From JASFJH01 sp050117725 (GTDB taxonomy: Bacteria > Pseudomonadota > Gammaproteobacteria > AKS1), in assembly GCA_050117725.1 (NCBI GenBank), contig JASFME010000011.1, positions 1 to 24,420 on the forward strand: DNA of 24,420 nt, written 5' to 3'. Both the position numbers and the translations under genes were made by a program. Position 1 is the stretch's first letter. Every line of letters starts with the position of its first letter. The notes below the pieces were generated by a model. It had not been told where the DNA came from and did no database searches. It was given only the letters and a program-made list of their open reading frames with translations. Positions 8,455 through 15,333 of the stretch are shown here, piece after piece.

Positions 8455-8484
8455 ATTATATCAGGCCACACTGGGCATCCATAA
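8455..8484 (-). promoter_or_regulatory. Promoter of the tRNA-Leu-tig unit
   Basis: On minus, a perfect -10 TATAAT (8455-8460) is preceded by TGA, giving an extended -10. A weak -35 TTATGG (8479-8484) lies 18 bases upstream. GC-rich sequence follows the -10. The tRNA begins about 35 bases after the expected start point. Confidence 0.65.
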
Positions 8485-8527
8485 CCCGAAAGGCACAAAA
8501 ATCCGGTATTTACAGTGCCCGAATAAG

Positions 8528-8561
8528 AAAAAGGGGTTTACACGGCAACCGTGTAAACCCC
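8528..8561 (-). terminator. Strong rho-independent terminator of the tRNA-Pro-Arg-His-Lys operon
   Basis: Perfect 13-bp stem (8533-8545 with 8549-8561), three-base loop, followed on minus by five T. It starts 5 bases after the 3' end of tRNA-Lys and separates that operon from tRNA-Leu and tig. Confidence 0.92.
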
Positions 8562-8566
8562 GGGTA

Positions 8567-8642
8567 TGGTGGGTCGTGTAGGGATCGAACCTACGACCCG
8601 CGGATTAAGAGTCCGCTGCTCTACCAACTGAGCTAACGACCC
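8567..8642 (-). tRNA. tRNA-Lys (anticodon CTT)
   Basis: A 76-base cloverleaf on minus with acceptor GGGTCGT/ACGACCC, discriminator A and encoded CCA. The anticodon arm is GCGGA-CTCTTAA-TCCGC, reading AAG. It is the last gene before the operon terminator. Confidence 0.96.
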
Positions 8643-8708
8643 ATACAATCTTCTGCGCGCAATTATGCCCGCTTCATTTGCCGAAGGAAATGACCTGCCG
8701 GCAAAATA

Positions 8709-8785
8709 TGGGGTGAGTGATGGGAATCGAACCCACGACATCAGGAGCCACAATCCTGTGCTCTACCAACTGAGCTACACCCACC
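8709..8785 (-). tRNA. tRNA-His (anticodon GTG)
   Basis: 77 bases including the extra 5' G (G-1) typical of tRNA-His, which pairs with the C discriminator. The acceptor is GTGGGTG/CACTCAC and CCA is encoded. The anticodon arm is CAGGA-TTGTGGC-TCCTG. Confidence 0.96.
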
Positions 8786-8829
8786 ATTGTGCAATCATCT
8801 GCCGGCGTCCATCCCCGGCATCCGGTAAA

Positions 8830-8906
<77 letters not shown>

Positions 8907-8990
8907 ATAACACGTTTGTACTTGCGCCGCCTACCGCCCTGTATCTTCCCAACACGGCACGCAGTCCGTCAAAAATATCTACCACTGATC

Positions 8991-9079
8991 GGGAGTTCGA
9001 ATCTATCCGATTCGGTACCCTTGTCAGCGCAGCTGAAAACTCCATTTCCGCTGCAAAATTTGGTCGGGGCAGAGAGATT
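8991..9079. repeat. 89-bp direct repeat, copy 1 (contains tRNA-Pro fragments)
   Basis: Matches 9176-9264 at 87 of 89 positions with a 185-base offset. On minus, its end (9061-9079) repeats the last 19 bases of tRNA-Pro including CCA. Its beginning holds the tRNA-Pro T-arm sequence in the opposite orientation. A small hairpin CGAATC-N5-GATTCG (8998-9014) lies inside. No full cloverleaf can be folded. The spacer 8907-9245 between tRNA-Arg and tRNA-Pro has no gene. Confidence 0.9.
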
Positions 9080-9084
9080 ACTCC

Positions 9085-9144
9085 GGCACTTTGTGCCTCC
9101 GCCCTGCGGGCCGCTGCTTTGCAGCGTTCTTCACACCTCCGGTG
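9085..9144. repeat. Array of four consecutive hairpins with three-base loops
   Basis: Four perfect stems sit side by side in 60 bases: GGCAC/GTGCC (9085-9097), GCCC/GGGC (9101-9111), CGCTGC/GCAGCG (9112-9126) and CACC/GGTG (9134-9144). Each has exactly a three-base loop. They fill most of the spacer between the two 89-bp repeats. REP-like or processing signals are possible; the function is unknown. Confidence 0.8.
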
Positions 9145-9175
9145 CTCGTCGAACTGCCCTTTTATCGCTGATGTC

Positions 9176-9264
9176 GGGAGTTCGAATCTAACCGATTCGG
9201 CACCCTTGTCAGCGCAGCTGAAAACTCCATTTCCGCTGCAAAATTTGGTCGGGGCAGAGAGATT
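9176..9264. repeat. 89-bp direct repeat, copy 2 (runs into tRNA-Pro)
   Basis: Near-identical to 8991-9079. Its last 19 bases are the real 3' end of tRNA-Pro. With its left flank it also forms a perfect 20-base inverted repeat, 9170-9189 against 9260-9279, so a reversed copy of the tRNA-Pro T-arm lies beside the gene. Confidence 0.9.
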
Positions 9265-9322
9265 CGAACTCCCGACATCCTGCTCCCAAAGCAGGCGCGC
9301 TACCAGACTGCGCTATGCCCCG
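9246..9322 (-). tRNA. tRNA-Pro (anticodon TGG)
   Basis: A 77-base cloverleaf on minus with acceptor CGGGGCA/TGCCCCG, discriminator A and encoded CCA. The anticodon arm is CCTGC-TTTGGGA-GCAGG. It is the first gene of the Pro-Arg-His-Lys operon. Its 3' end is duplicated downstream, see the repeats. Confidence 0.96.
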
Positions 9323-9391
9323 GTTGGTTCCGGCAATTATCCACAGGCTGTTATCCAGCCTGTTTCAGGGCCGGCCCAAACAAGGGCGCAG

Positions 9392-9420
9392 ATAATACTC
9401 GTACCCCCTGCCGGCGTCAA
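9392..9420 (-). promoter_or_regulatory. Strong sigma-70 promoter of the tRNA operon
   Basis: On minus, TTGACG (9415-9420), 17 bases, then TATTAT (9392-9397): each box differs from consensus at one position and the spacing is optimal. The GC-rich bases after the -10 (CTGCGCCC) resemble discriminators of stringently controlled stable-RNA promoters. The leader to tRNA-Pro is about 60 bases. Confidence 0.78.
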
Positions 9421-9453
9421 TCAGACAAAGAGCATCACGGCAGCAAATTCGGT

Positions 9454-9459
9454 TATAAT
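9454..9459 (+). promoter_or_regulatory. Candidate -10 box for folD
   Basis: Perfect TATAAT 46 bases before the folD ATG, diverging from the tRNA promoter. No good -35 is seen at 16-18 bases upstream, so activation or a weak promoter is possible. Confidence 0.4.
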
Positions 9460-9505
9460 CCCGCCCTTTCCGCAGGCCGATACCCGCAGTGGCAGGATAA
9501 CCAGC

Positions 9506-10360
9506 ATGACCGCACGTATCATCAATGGCAAAAGCATCGCTGCCGAATTACGCCAGCAAATCCGCAGCCGCGTCGAAGCACGCCTGGCAGCGGGCAAACC
9601 GGCCCCGGGGCTGGCCGTGGTCCTGGTCGGTGAGGACCCCGCCTCGGAGATCTATGTGCGTAACAAGTGCCGTGCCTGCGAGGAAACCGGTATTATTTCG
9701 ATTTCCCATGACCTGCCTGCCGACACGAGCGAAAAGACACTGCTGGCGCTGATCGATGAGCTGAACGCAGACCCGACCGTCGACGGCATCCTCGTACAAT
9801 TGCCCCTGCCGGAACATATCGACCCGGACAAGGTTATCGAACGCATCCATCCGGGCAAGGATGTCGACGGTTTCCACCCCTACAATTTCGGTCGCCTTGC
9901 CCAGCGTATGCCGTTGCTGCGCCCCTGCACGCCGCGCGGCTGCATGACCCTCCTGGAGTCCACCGGTATCCCGCTTGCCGGCAAGGATGCGGTCGTGGTC
10001 GGGGCCTCGAATATTGTCGGTCGCCCGATGGCGCTGGAACTGCTCATGGCCCGCTGCACGGTGACGGTGTGCCACAGCCGTACGATCAATCTTGCTGAAA
10101 AGATTGCCGCCGCGGATATTGTCGTCGCGGCCGTCGGCATCCCGGAATTTGTCAAAGGCGACTGGATCAAACCGGGAGCTATCGTTATCGATGTCGGCAT
10201 TAACCGTCTCGACGATGGCAGGCTGATCGGTGATGTTGACTTCAAGACGGCCGCCAAACGCGCGGCGTGGATCACGCCGGTACCCGGCGGCGTTGGCCCG
10301 ATGACGATCGCGACACTGCTGCAGAATACGCTCGATGCCGCGGAGATGCGCGAGGCTTGA
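9506..10360 (+). CDS. folD: FolD, methylenetetrahydrofolate dehydrogenase / methenyltetrahydrofolate cyclohydrolase
   Basis: Cytoplasmic bifunctional enzyme of one-carbon metabolism that interconverts 5,10-methylene-, 5,10-methenyl- and 10-formyl-tetrahydrofolate with NADP. It has 284 residues (E. coli 288). The reading frame is open far upstream across tRNA sequence; the ATG at 9506 (MTARIINGKSIAAELRQQI) fits the family start and has AGGATA about 8 bases before it. Signatures include YVRNK with the catalytic lysine, GILVQLPLP, PGKDVDGFHPYN, the nucleotide-binding GASNIVGRP and the C-terminal PVPGGVGPMT. It stands alone on plus, divergent from the tRNA operon and convergent with the next gene. 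Confidence 0.97.
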   Translation: MTARIINGKSIAAELRQQIRSRVEARLAAGKPAPGLAVVLVGEDPASEIYVRNKCRACEETGIISISHDLPADTSEKTLLALIDELNADPTVDGILVQLPLPEHIDPDKVIERIHPGKDVDGFHPYNFGRLAQRMPLLRPCTPRGCMTLLESTGIPLAGKDAVVVGASNIVGRPMALELLMARCTVTVCHSRTINLAEKIAAADIVVAAVGIPEFVKGDWIKPGAIVIDVGINRLDDGRLIGDVDFKTAAKRAAWITPVPGGVGPMTIATLLQNTLDAAEMREA

Positions 10361-10424
10361 TACAGTTACACAGGACCGGTGCAGCCCTGTCACGCCGGCC
10401 CGGAAATCACTTCAGGACATCACG

Positions 10425-11060
10425 TTATTGCGGTGTGAGGTACTTGCCGGCCTTGTCGGGCAACCCATTGAAACAGGCCTGGTAAACCGGCGTCGCCATC
10501 TTGCTCTGCTCCGGATTCAGTTTCATGGTTGCGATGTCATAGTCCTCGTAGGCAAGATCGACACTCTTGCCATTGAACTCCCCTTCGCAGCGTTCGAAGA
10601 CCGCCTCACCATTCGCATCGAAAGAGCGGAATGCGTGCAGCCCATTGTTGTAGCCATGAAAGGCGACGAGTGTTTGCACCGGGGCATTCCGAAAACCCGG
10701 CAAAAACGCTGCGGTGTAATCGCGCACCACCCGGCCCTGGTCATCGTGGAAAAATAATTCAATCACGTGAATGGTGTCAGGGTTAGCATTTTCCCACTGA
10801 ATACGGCTCAGCATATTGCCGGTTTTCCTGTCACGGTAGGTCACTTCGCGGTAGAAATTCGGCTGGCCATGGTAGCCGCCGAGCTTCTCGGTCGTTACCA
10901 CATCGTACTCTGCAACGCGTTGTTTGTGCAGCGTATACATGGCATCTGCAAAACGGTTCCAGGTTTCAACGTGCTTGCTGTCTTCCTTGAGCGACTCTGC
11001 GGCATGAGCGGTTACCATAACGAAAACGGCCAAAATGACGGCAATTCCTGTCCTGAACAT
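10425..11060 (-). CDS. Unknown exported protein with signal peptide
   Basis: 211 residues, not recognised as a named family. It has a clear Sec signal peptide (residues 1-21, hydrophobic core, likely cleavage after AHAA), so the mature protein is probably periplasmic. The mature part is soluble and rich in aromatic and acidic residues, with two cysteines (C158, C196) that could form a disulfide. No membrane helix or catalytic motif is visible. The start is supported by GAGGGG about 7 bases before the ATG. It lies 85 bases after cysS on the same strand with no terminator seen between, and is convergent with folD. Confidence 0.8.
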   Translation of the reverse strand: MFRTGIAVILAVFVMVTAHAAESLKEDSKHVETWNRFADAMYTLHKQRVAEYDVVTTEKLGGYHGQPNFYREVTYRDRKTGNMLSRIQWENANPDTIHVIELFFHDDQGRVVRDYTAAFLPGFRNAPVQTLVAFHGYNNGLHAFRSFDANGEAVFERCEGEFNGKSVDLAYEDYDIATMKLNPEQSKMATPVYQACFNGLPDKAGKYLTPQ

Positions 11061-11145
11061 GCTAAACCCCTCGTAAGCGTCTGTTTTTTCGAAATATGGT
11101 CTGGAAATTGGACAACTGCGCAGCAGGAAAATTCCCGGCCACGGA

Positions 11146-12537
11146 TCAGGCTCGCCGCCAGCTGGTCACACCGGCCGCGTCCTCGATAATCACGCCCTGC
11201 GCCTTCAGTTCATCGCGGATCCGGTCGGCCTCGGCCCAGTTCTTCTCTGCCCGGGCCGCGTTGCGCTGTGCGATCATGGCCTCGATGGTCTGCGCATCGA
11301 GGGCATCGTCACTGACCGCGCCGGTCAGCCAGGCCTCGGGATCGGCCTGCAACACGCCGAGCAAGCCACCCAGGCGCACCAGCACCCCGGCATAGGCCTG
11401 CGCCGCGTCCAGATCCTCCGCGGCACGGGCGCGGTTGATGGCATGGCGCAGATCGGCCAGCACGGCGAGCGCCTCGGGCGTGCTGAAATCATCATCCATC
11501 GCCTTGCGGAAACGCTGCTCATACTCGCCACCCCCGGCCGCGGTATCCGGCACCAGGCCGCGCAAGGTGGTGTAATAACTGTCGAGTGCGGCCCGCGCGC
11601 TGTCGAGCTGGGCATCGGAGTAATTCAGCGGACTGCGGTAATGGCTGTTAAGGATGAAGTAGCGTACGACTTCCGGCGTGTACAGCGCGAGGATCTCACG
11701 CACGGTGAAGAAGTTGCCAAGCGACTTCGACATCTTTTCATCATCGATGCGCACGAAGCCGTTGTGCATCCAGACATTGACGAACTTCTCACCGGTTGCA
11801 CCCTCGGACTGGGCGATCTCGTTCTCATGGTGCGGGAACTGCAGATCCATACCGCCACCGTGGATATCGAAATGGTGACCAAGGCAATGCGTCGACATCG
11901 CCGAGCACTCGATGTGCCAGCCCGGCCGGCCCTTGCCCCACGGCGAATCCCAGCACGGTTCACCGGACTTGGCGGCCTTCCATAACACGAAATCCAGTGG
12001 ATCGGCCTTGGCCTCATCGACCTCGACCCGGGCACCGGCACGCAGGTCTTCAAGGTGTTTGCCGGAAAGCGCGCCATAACCCTCGAAGCTGCTGACGTCA
12101 TAGTAGACATCGCCATTATCCGCCGCATAGGCATGACCACGCGCGATCAGTTCGTTGATCATGTCGATAATCTGCTGCATGTACGTCGTGGCGCGCGGCT
12201 CGAGATCCGGGCGGCGCACACCAAGCGCATCGGCATCGCGGTTCATTTCCTCGATAAAGCGCGCGGTCAGATCGGAAAAGGCCTCGCCCTTTTCATTGGC
12301 GCGGGCGATGATCTTGTCATCGATATCGGTAATGTTGCGCACATAGGTGACCTTGTCGTCACCGTAGATCCCGCGCAGGTAGCGGTTCACGACATCAAAC
12401 ACGACCAGCACGCGGGCATGGCCGAGATGACACAGGTCATAAACGGTCATCCCGCACACATACAGGCGGACATTTTCCGGATCAATCGGCGTAAACGGAA
12501 CCTTGTCGCGACTCAAACTGTTGTAGATGTGCAGCAC
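11146..12537 (-). CDS. cysS: Cysteinyl-tRNA synthetase
   Basis: Class I aminoacyl-tRNA synthetase of 463 residues (E. coli 461) that charges tRNA-Cys in the cytoplasm. The first zinc ligand C28 is in YVCGMTVYD and the HIGH-type motif HLGH is at residues 37-40. The zinc site continues with HIECSAMS and HHENEIAQSE. The second signature KMSKS lies near residue 267. The start codon is GTG; it matches the family start (MLHIYNS against MLKIFNT in E. coli) and has AGAGG just upstream. It is divergent from the cyclophilin-lpxH cluster, a common arrangement in gammaproteobacteria. Confidence 0.97.
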   Translation of the reverse strand: MLHIYNSLSRDKVPFTPIDPENVRLYVCGMTVYDLCHLGHARVLVVFDVVNRYLRGIYGDDKVTYVRNITDIDDKIIARANEKGEAFSDLTARFIEEMNRDADALGVRRPDLEPRATTYMQQIIDMINELIARGHAYAADNGDVYYDVSSFEGYGALSGKHLEDLRAGARVEVDEAKADPLDFVLWKAAKSGEPCWDSPWGKGRPGWHIECSAMSTHCLGHHFDIHGGGMDLQFPHHENEIAQSEGATGEKFVNVWMHNGFVRIDDEKMSKSLGNFFTVREILALYTPEVVRYFILNSHYRSPLNYSDAQLDSARAALDSYYTTLRGLVPDTAAGGGEYEQRFRKAMDDDFSTPEALAVLADLRHAINRARAAEDLDAAQAYAGVLVRLGGLLGVLQADPEAWLTGAVSDDALDAQTIEAMIAQRNAARAEKNWAEADRIRDELKAQGVIIEDAAGVTSWRRA

Positions 12538-12578
12538 CCTGACCTCTCAAAACATGTGATTTGTGCAAATCGACGGCA

Positions 12579-12584
12579 ATTATA
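12579..12584 (-). promoter_or_regulatory. Candidate -10 box for cysS
   Basis: Perfect TATAAT on minus, 41 bases before the cysS GTG. No recognisable -35 at the right spacing, so support is modest. Confidence 0.35.
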
Positions 12585-12631
12585 ACGGGTTTCGGCCCGG
12601 CTTGCGCCTTCCGCGCTCCCCGCAAAGCCGA

Positions 12632-12637
12632 TATGAT
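12632..12637 (+). promoter_or_regulatory. Weak -10 candidate for the ppi-lpxH cluster
   Basis: TATGAT 30 bases before the first cyclophilin ATG. The -35 region is poor. It is listed because the cluster must start in this 130-base divergent gap. Confidence 0.3.
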
Positions 12638-12667
12638 CGGGCACAATTCACTATCACGGGAACCACC

Positions 12668-13279
12668 ATGTTGAAACACATTATCACGGCAGTCGCGCTG
12701 CTCAGTCTGCTGGGTTGCGAGCCGCCACAACCTGCCGTACCACAATCCGCGGATGAGGCCGCTGCCGTACGGGTGCGCATGCAAACCAGCGAGGGTGACA
12801 TCGTACTGGCGCTGGACCGTGCCCGCGCCCCGATGACGGTGGCAAACTACCTCGGCTATGTCGAAAGCAAGGCCTACAATGGTACGATCTTCCACCGTGT
12901 CATCGATGGCTTCATGATCCAGGGCGGCGGCTTTGACAAGGACTTCCAGAAGCGCGCCACCCGGCTGGCGATCAGGAACGAAGCCAACAACGGCCTGAAA
13001 AATACGCGGGGCACGATTGCCATGGCGAGAACCGCTGATCCGCATTCCGCCACCGCGCAGTTTTTCATCAACGTCGCCGACAATGCGTTTCTCGACTACC
13101 AGTCACCGACACCACAAGGCTGGGGGTATGCCGTATTCGGTGAAGTCGTGGCCGGCATGGATACCGTGGACAGAATCCGTACCCTGCCGACCGGGCCCGG
13201 CGGGCCATTCCCCGGTGATGTGCCGCAGACACCGGTTATCATTCACAACGTTACTCTGGAAACAGGAAACCAATCATGA
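12668..13279 (+). CDS. Cyclophilin-type peptidyl-prolyl isomerase, predicted lipoprotein
   Basis: 203 residues. The N-terminus is a lipoprotein signal: hydrophobic core then the lipobox LLGC with C17 as the acylated residue. The residue after it is E, not D, which by the E. coli rule points to the outer membrane. The rest is a bacterial cyclophilin domain (from about residue 35) with FHRVIDGFMIQGGG, GTIAMAR and SATAQFFINVADN, which include the usual active-site Arg, Phe and Gln. It probably catalyses proline isomerisation in periplasmic proteins, like PpiA. Its stop overlaps the start of the next cyclophilin (ATGA), suggesting coupled translation. GGGAA precedes the ATG. Confidence 0.92.
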   Translation: MLKHIITAVALLSLLGCEPPQPAVPQSADEAAAVRVRMQTSEGDIVLALDRARAPMTVANYLGYVESKAYNGTIFHRVIDGFMIQGGGFDKDFQKRATRLAIRNEANNGLKNTRGTIAMARTADPHSATAQFFINVADNAFLDYQSPTPQGWGYAVFGEVVAGMDTVDRIRTLPTGPGGPFPGDVPQTPVIIHNVTLETGNQS

Positions 13280-13770
13280 TCAAGATGCATACCAATCACG
13301 GTGTTATCACCATTGAACTGAACGAAGACAAGGCACCGCAAACCTGCGCCAACTTCAGACAATATGTGCAGGACGGTTTTTACGACGGCACCATCTTCCA
13401 CCGTGTCATTAACGGTTTTATGATACAAGGCGGAGGTTTCGAACCGGGTATGAAACAAAAAGAGACCCGTGCACCGATCAAGAATGAAGCCGACAACGGC
13501 CTGTCCAATGTCAACGGCAGTATCGCGATGGCGCGGACCAATGATCCGCACTCGGCGACCGCGCAGTTCTTCATTAATGTCAAGGACAACACCTTTCTCG
13601 ATCACACTGCACCGAATGCACAGGGCTGGGGTTACTGTGTGTTTGGCCAGGTTACCGATGGCATGGATGTGATCGAGGCCATCAAGGGCGTGGCTACCGG
13701 CAACAGCGGTGGTCACCAGGATGTGCCGGTGGAAGACGTGATCATTGAAAAAGTGGAAATTGTCGAGTAA
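13276..13770 (+). CDS. ppiB: Cyclophilin-type peptidyl-prolyl isomerase, cytosolic
   Basis: 164 residues, the size of E. coli PpiB, with no signal sequence, hence cytoplasmic. The cyclophilin core is complete: FHRVINGFMIQGGGF, GSIAMARTNDPHSATAQFFINV and WGYCVFGQV. It shares long identical stretches with the lipoprotein cyclophilin just upstream, so the pair looks like a tandem duplication with different cellular addresses. The ATG overlaps the previous stop by four bases. lpxH follows after 14 bases, so the three genes are probably one operon. Confidence 0.95.
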   Translation: MIKMHTNHGVITIELNEDKAPQTCANFRQYVQDGFYDGTIFHRVINGFMIQGGGFEPGMKQKETRAPIKNEADNGLSNVNGSIAMARTNDPHSATAQFFINVKDNTFLDHTAPNAQGWGYCVFGQVTDGMDVIEAIKGVATGNSGGHQDVPVEDVIIEKVEIVE

Positions 13771-13784
13771 TACGCCGTTAACAC

Positions 13785-14513
13785 ATGACCATTCTTTTCA
13801 TTTCCGACCTGCACCTTGACGCGCAGTTGCCACAGGTAACGCACCTGCTGGAAACCTTCGTTGCACAGGAAAGTGCCGAGGCCGAGGCGATTTACATCCT
13901 CGGTGACCTGTTCGAGGTGTGGGTCGGCGATGATGATGATCGCCCGGCGACCCGGCACTTCATCGATATCCTGCGACGCATGACGGCTACCGGCACCCCT
14001 GTGTACGTCATGCACGGCAATCGCGATTTCCTGCTTGGCGAGAAGTTCTGCGCCGAGACTGGCTGCAGTCTGCTGCCCGATCCGAGTGTTATCGAGTTAT
14101 ACGGCAAGCGCGTGCTGCTCATGCACGGTGACAGCCTGTGCACGGATGATATCGAACACCAACAAACCCGCCAGCAGTTACGCAGTACGCAGTGGCAAAA
14201 CGAATTCCTGGCCAAACCGCTGGCTGAACGGATCAGGCTGGCGCAGGAATACCGGCATCTGAGCCGCGAACAAACCCGCAATAAACCCGATGCCATCATG
14301 GATGTGAATGACGATGCCGTGGCAGAGGTGATGCGCAAGTATGGCGTGGATGAACTGATCCACGGCCATACCCACCGGCCAGCAATTCACGATATCAGCA
14401 TCGACGGCAAACCGGCTCGACGCATCGTGCTCGGTGACTGGAACAGTTGTGGCAGCGTGTTACGCGTTGACGGTGACAGGCGTTTGCTCGAAACCTATTC
14501 GCCCGCTGTCTGA
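13785..14513 (+). CDS. lpxH: UDP-2,3-diacylglucosamine diphosphatase
   Basis: Peripheral membrane metallophosphoesterase of 242 residues that cleaves UDP-2,3-diacylglucosamine to lipid X and UMP in lipid A synthesis. Metal ligands of the calcineurin-like fold are visible: D8 and H10 (SDLHLD), D41 (GDLFEVWVGDDD), the GNRDF motif, LMHGDSL, and HGHTHRP near the C-terminus. The presence of this gene indicates an outer membrane with lipopolysaccharide. No strong Shine-Dalgarno precedes the ATG, so translation may depend on coupling to ppiB. Its last 19 bases overlap tail-to-tail with the lipoprotein gene on the other strand. Confidence 0.96.
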   Translation: MTILFISDLHLDAQLPQVTHLLETFVAQESAEAEAIYILGDLFEVWVGDDDDRPATRHFIDILRRMTATGTPVYVMHGNRDFLLGEKFCAETGCSLLPDPSVIELYGKRVLLMHGDSLCTDDIEHQQTRQQLRSTQWQNEFLAKPLAERIRLAQEYRHLSREQTRNKPDAIMDVNDDAVAEVMRKYGVDELIHGHTHRPAIHDISIDGKPARRIVLGDWNSCGSVLRVDGDRRLLETYSPAV

Positions 14514-15331
14514 TCCGGGGCTGCGCCACTTTGCAATTCACTAATCGTAAAACGGCCAAACTCTTCGGGCAAGACAAACAGGCCGGCATCAACTTCGTAG
14601 TCATCCTCGAATTCGATTAGCTGACGACGATAACCGCTGGCCGGATCATGTTCGCTGATCGGCAGGCCGTGTACGAGGTGCATACCCGGCTTGAACACAT
14701 GCATGCTCACGTCACAGGCATTAATTACATCAGCAGGCACTTCCTTCAGTGTTGTGGCATGTTGTCCGGCGAGGATCGACAGGTATTGTGTCAGTGCCCT
14801 GGTTGCTTCGGGTAACAGGCCTTCGGCAATGATGGTGTCATAACAGGCCAGGCCATTTGCCTCGAATATGTAACGTGCAGTCAGTTTGCCATCGATTTTC
14901 GGCGCCTGCTCTTCAACAACGCGCTGCTCGCTGTACTTGATCTCGAAAGCCTGCTCAAGTTTGACCGGCCCTTTCGGCACAATGAGAATCGCATCATTAT
15001 CATCAGAAACGCTGTAAACAACCTCCTTGTTGCGATCGACGAGGATAAAATTGCGCGGGTTGTCATCATCATCAATACGCATGTAATCATCGGTGATAAC
15101 CATGCGGGTCTGGTATGGCTCGACACCCGGCTCAAGTACGTCATAACGCAGGAAAATGGCTGTCGGTTTGCCGGCTTGCGGCACAGTAATAGCAGGCCGT
15201 GCCATTTCAGTGATAACGCCGGGCGTGGTTTGCGTTTCTGCATTCTGCGTAGTAGTGGTTGACGCCTCATCACCACATGCCGCAAGCACAGTCAGTAACA
15301 TCACGATCACACTCTTCTGTATTGTCTTCAC
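14495..15331 (-). CDS. Unknown lipoprotein
   Basis: 278 residues starting at GTG, with GGAG about 9 bases upstream. The N-terminus is a lipoprotein signal (hydrophobic core then LAAC, C19 acylated, followed by G). After a Thr/Gln-rich linker (about 21-40) comes a soluble domain rich in acidic residues, with two further cysteines in LACYD and NACDV. No recognised family or catalytic motif. It starts 2 bases after the DUF455 stop codon, so it is almost certainly translated from the same message. A cell-envelope role is inferred from the lipobox only. Its 3' end overlaps the end of lpxH by 19 bases. Confidence 0.82.
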   Translation of the reverse strand: MKTIQKSVIVMLLTVLAACGDEASTTTTQNAETQTTPGVITEMARPAITVPQAGKPTAIFLRYDVLEPGVEPYQTRMVITDDYMRIDDDDNPRNFILVDRNKEVVYSVSDDNDAILIVPKGPVKLEQAFEIKYSEQRVVEEQAPKIDGKLTARYIFEANGLACYDTIIAEGLLPEATRALTQYLSILAGQHATTLKEVPADVINACDVSMHVFKPGMHLVHGLPISEHDPASGYRRQLIEFEDDYEVDAGLFVLPEEFGRFTISELQSGAAPDQTAGE

Positions 15332-15333
15332 TT

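Noticed and set aside
8991..9079. A second tRNA-Pro or pseudo-tRNA gene
   Set aside because: Only the 3' 19 bases and an inverted T-arm are present; no D-arm or anticodon arm can be folded.
10361..10424. Shared terminator between folD and the exported protein
   Set aside because: Only weak short pairings exist and no T run on either strand.
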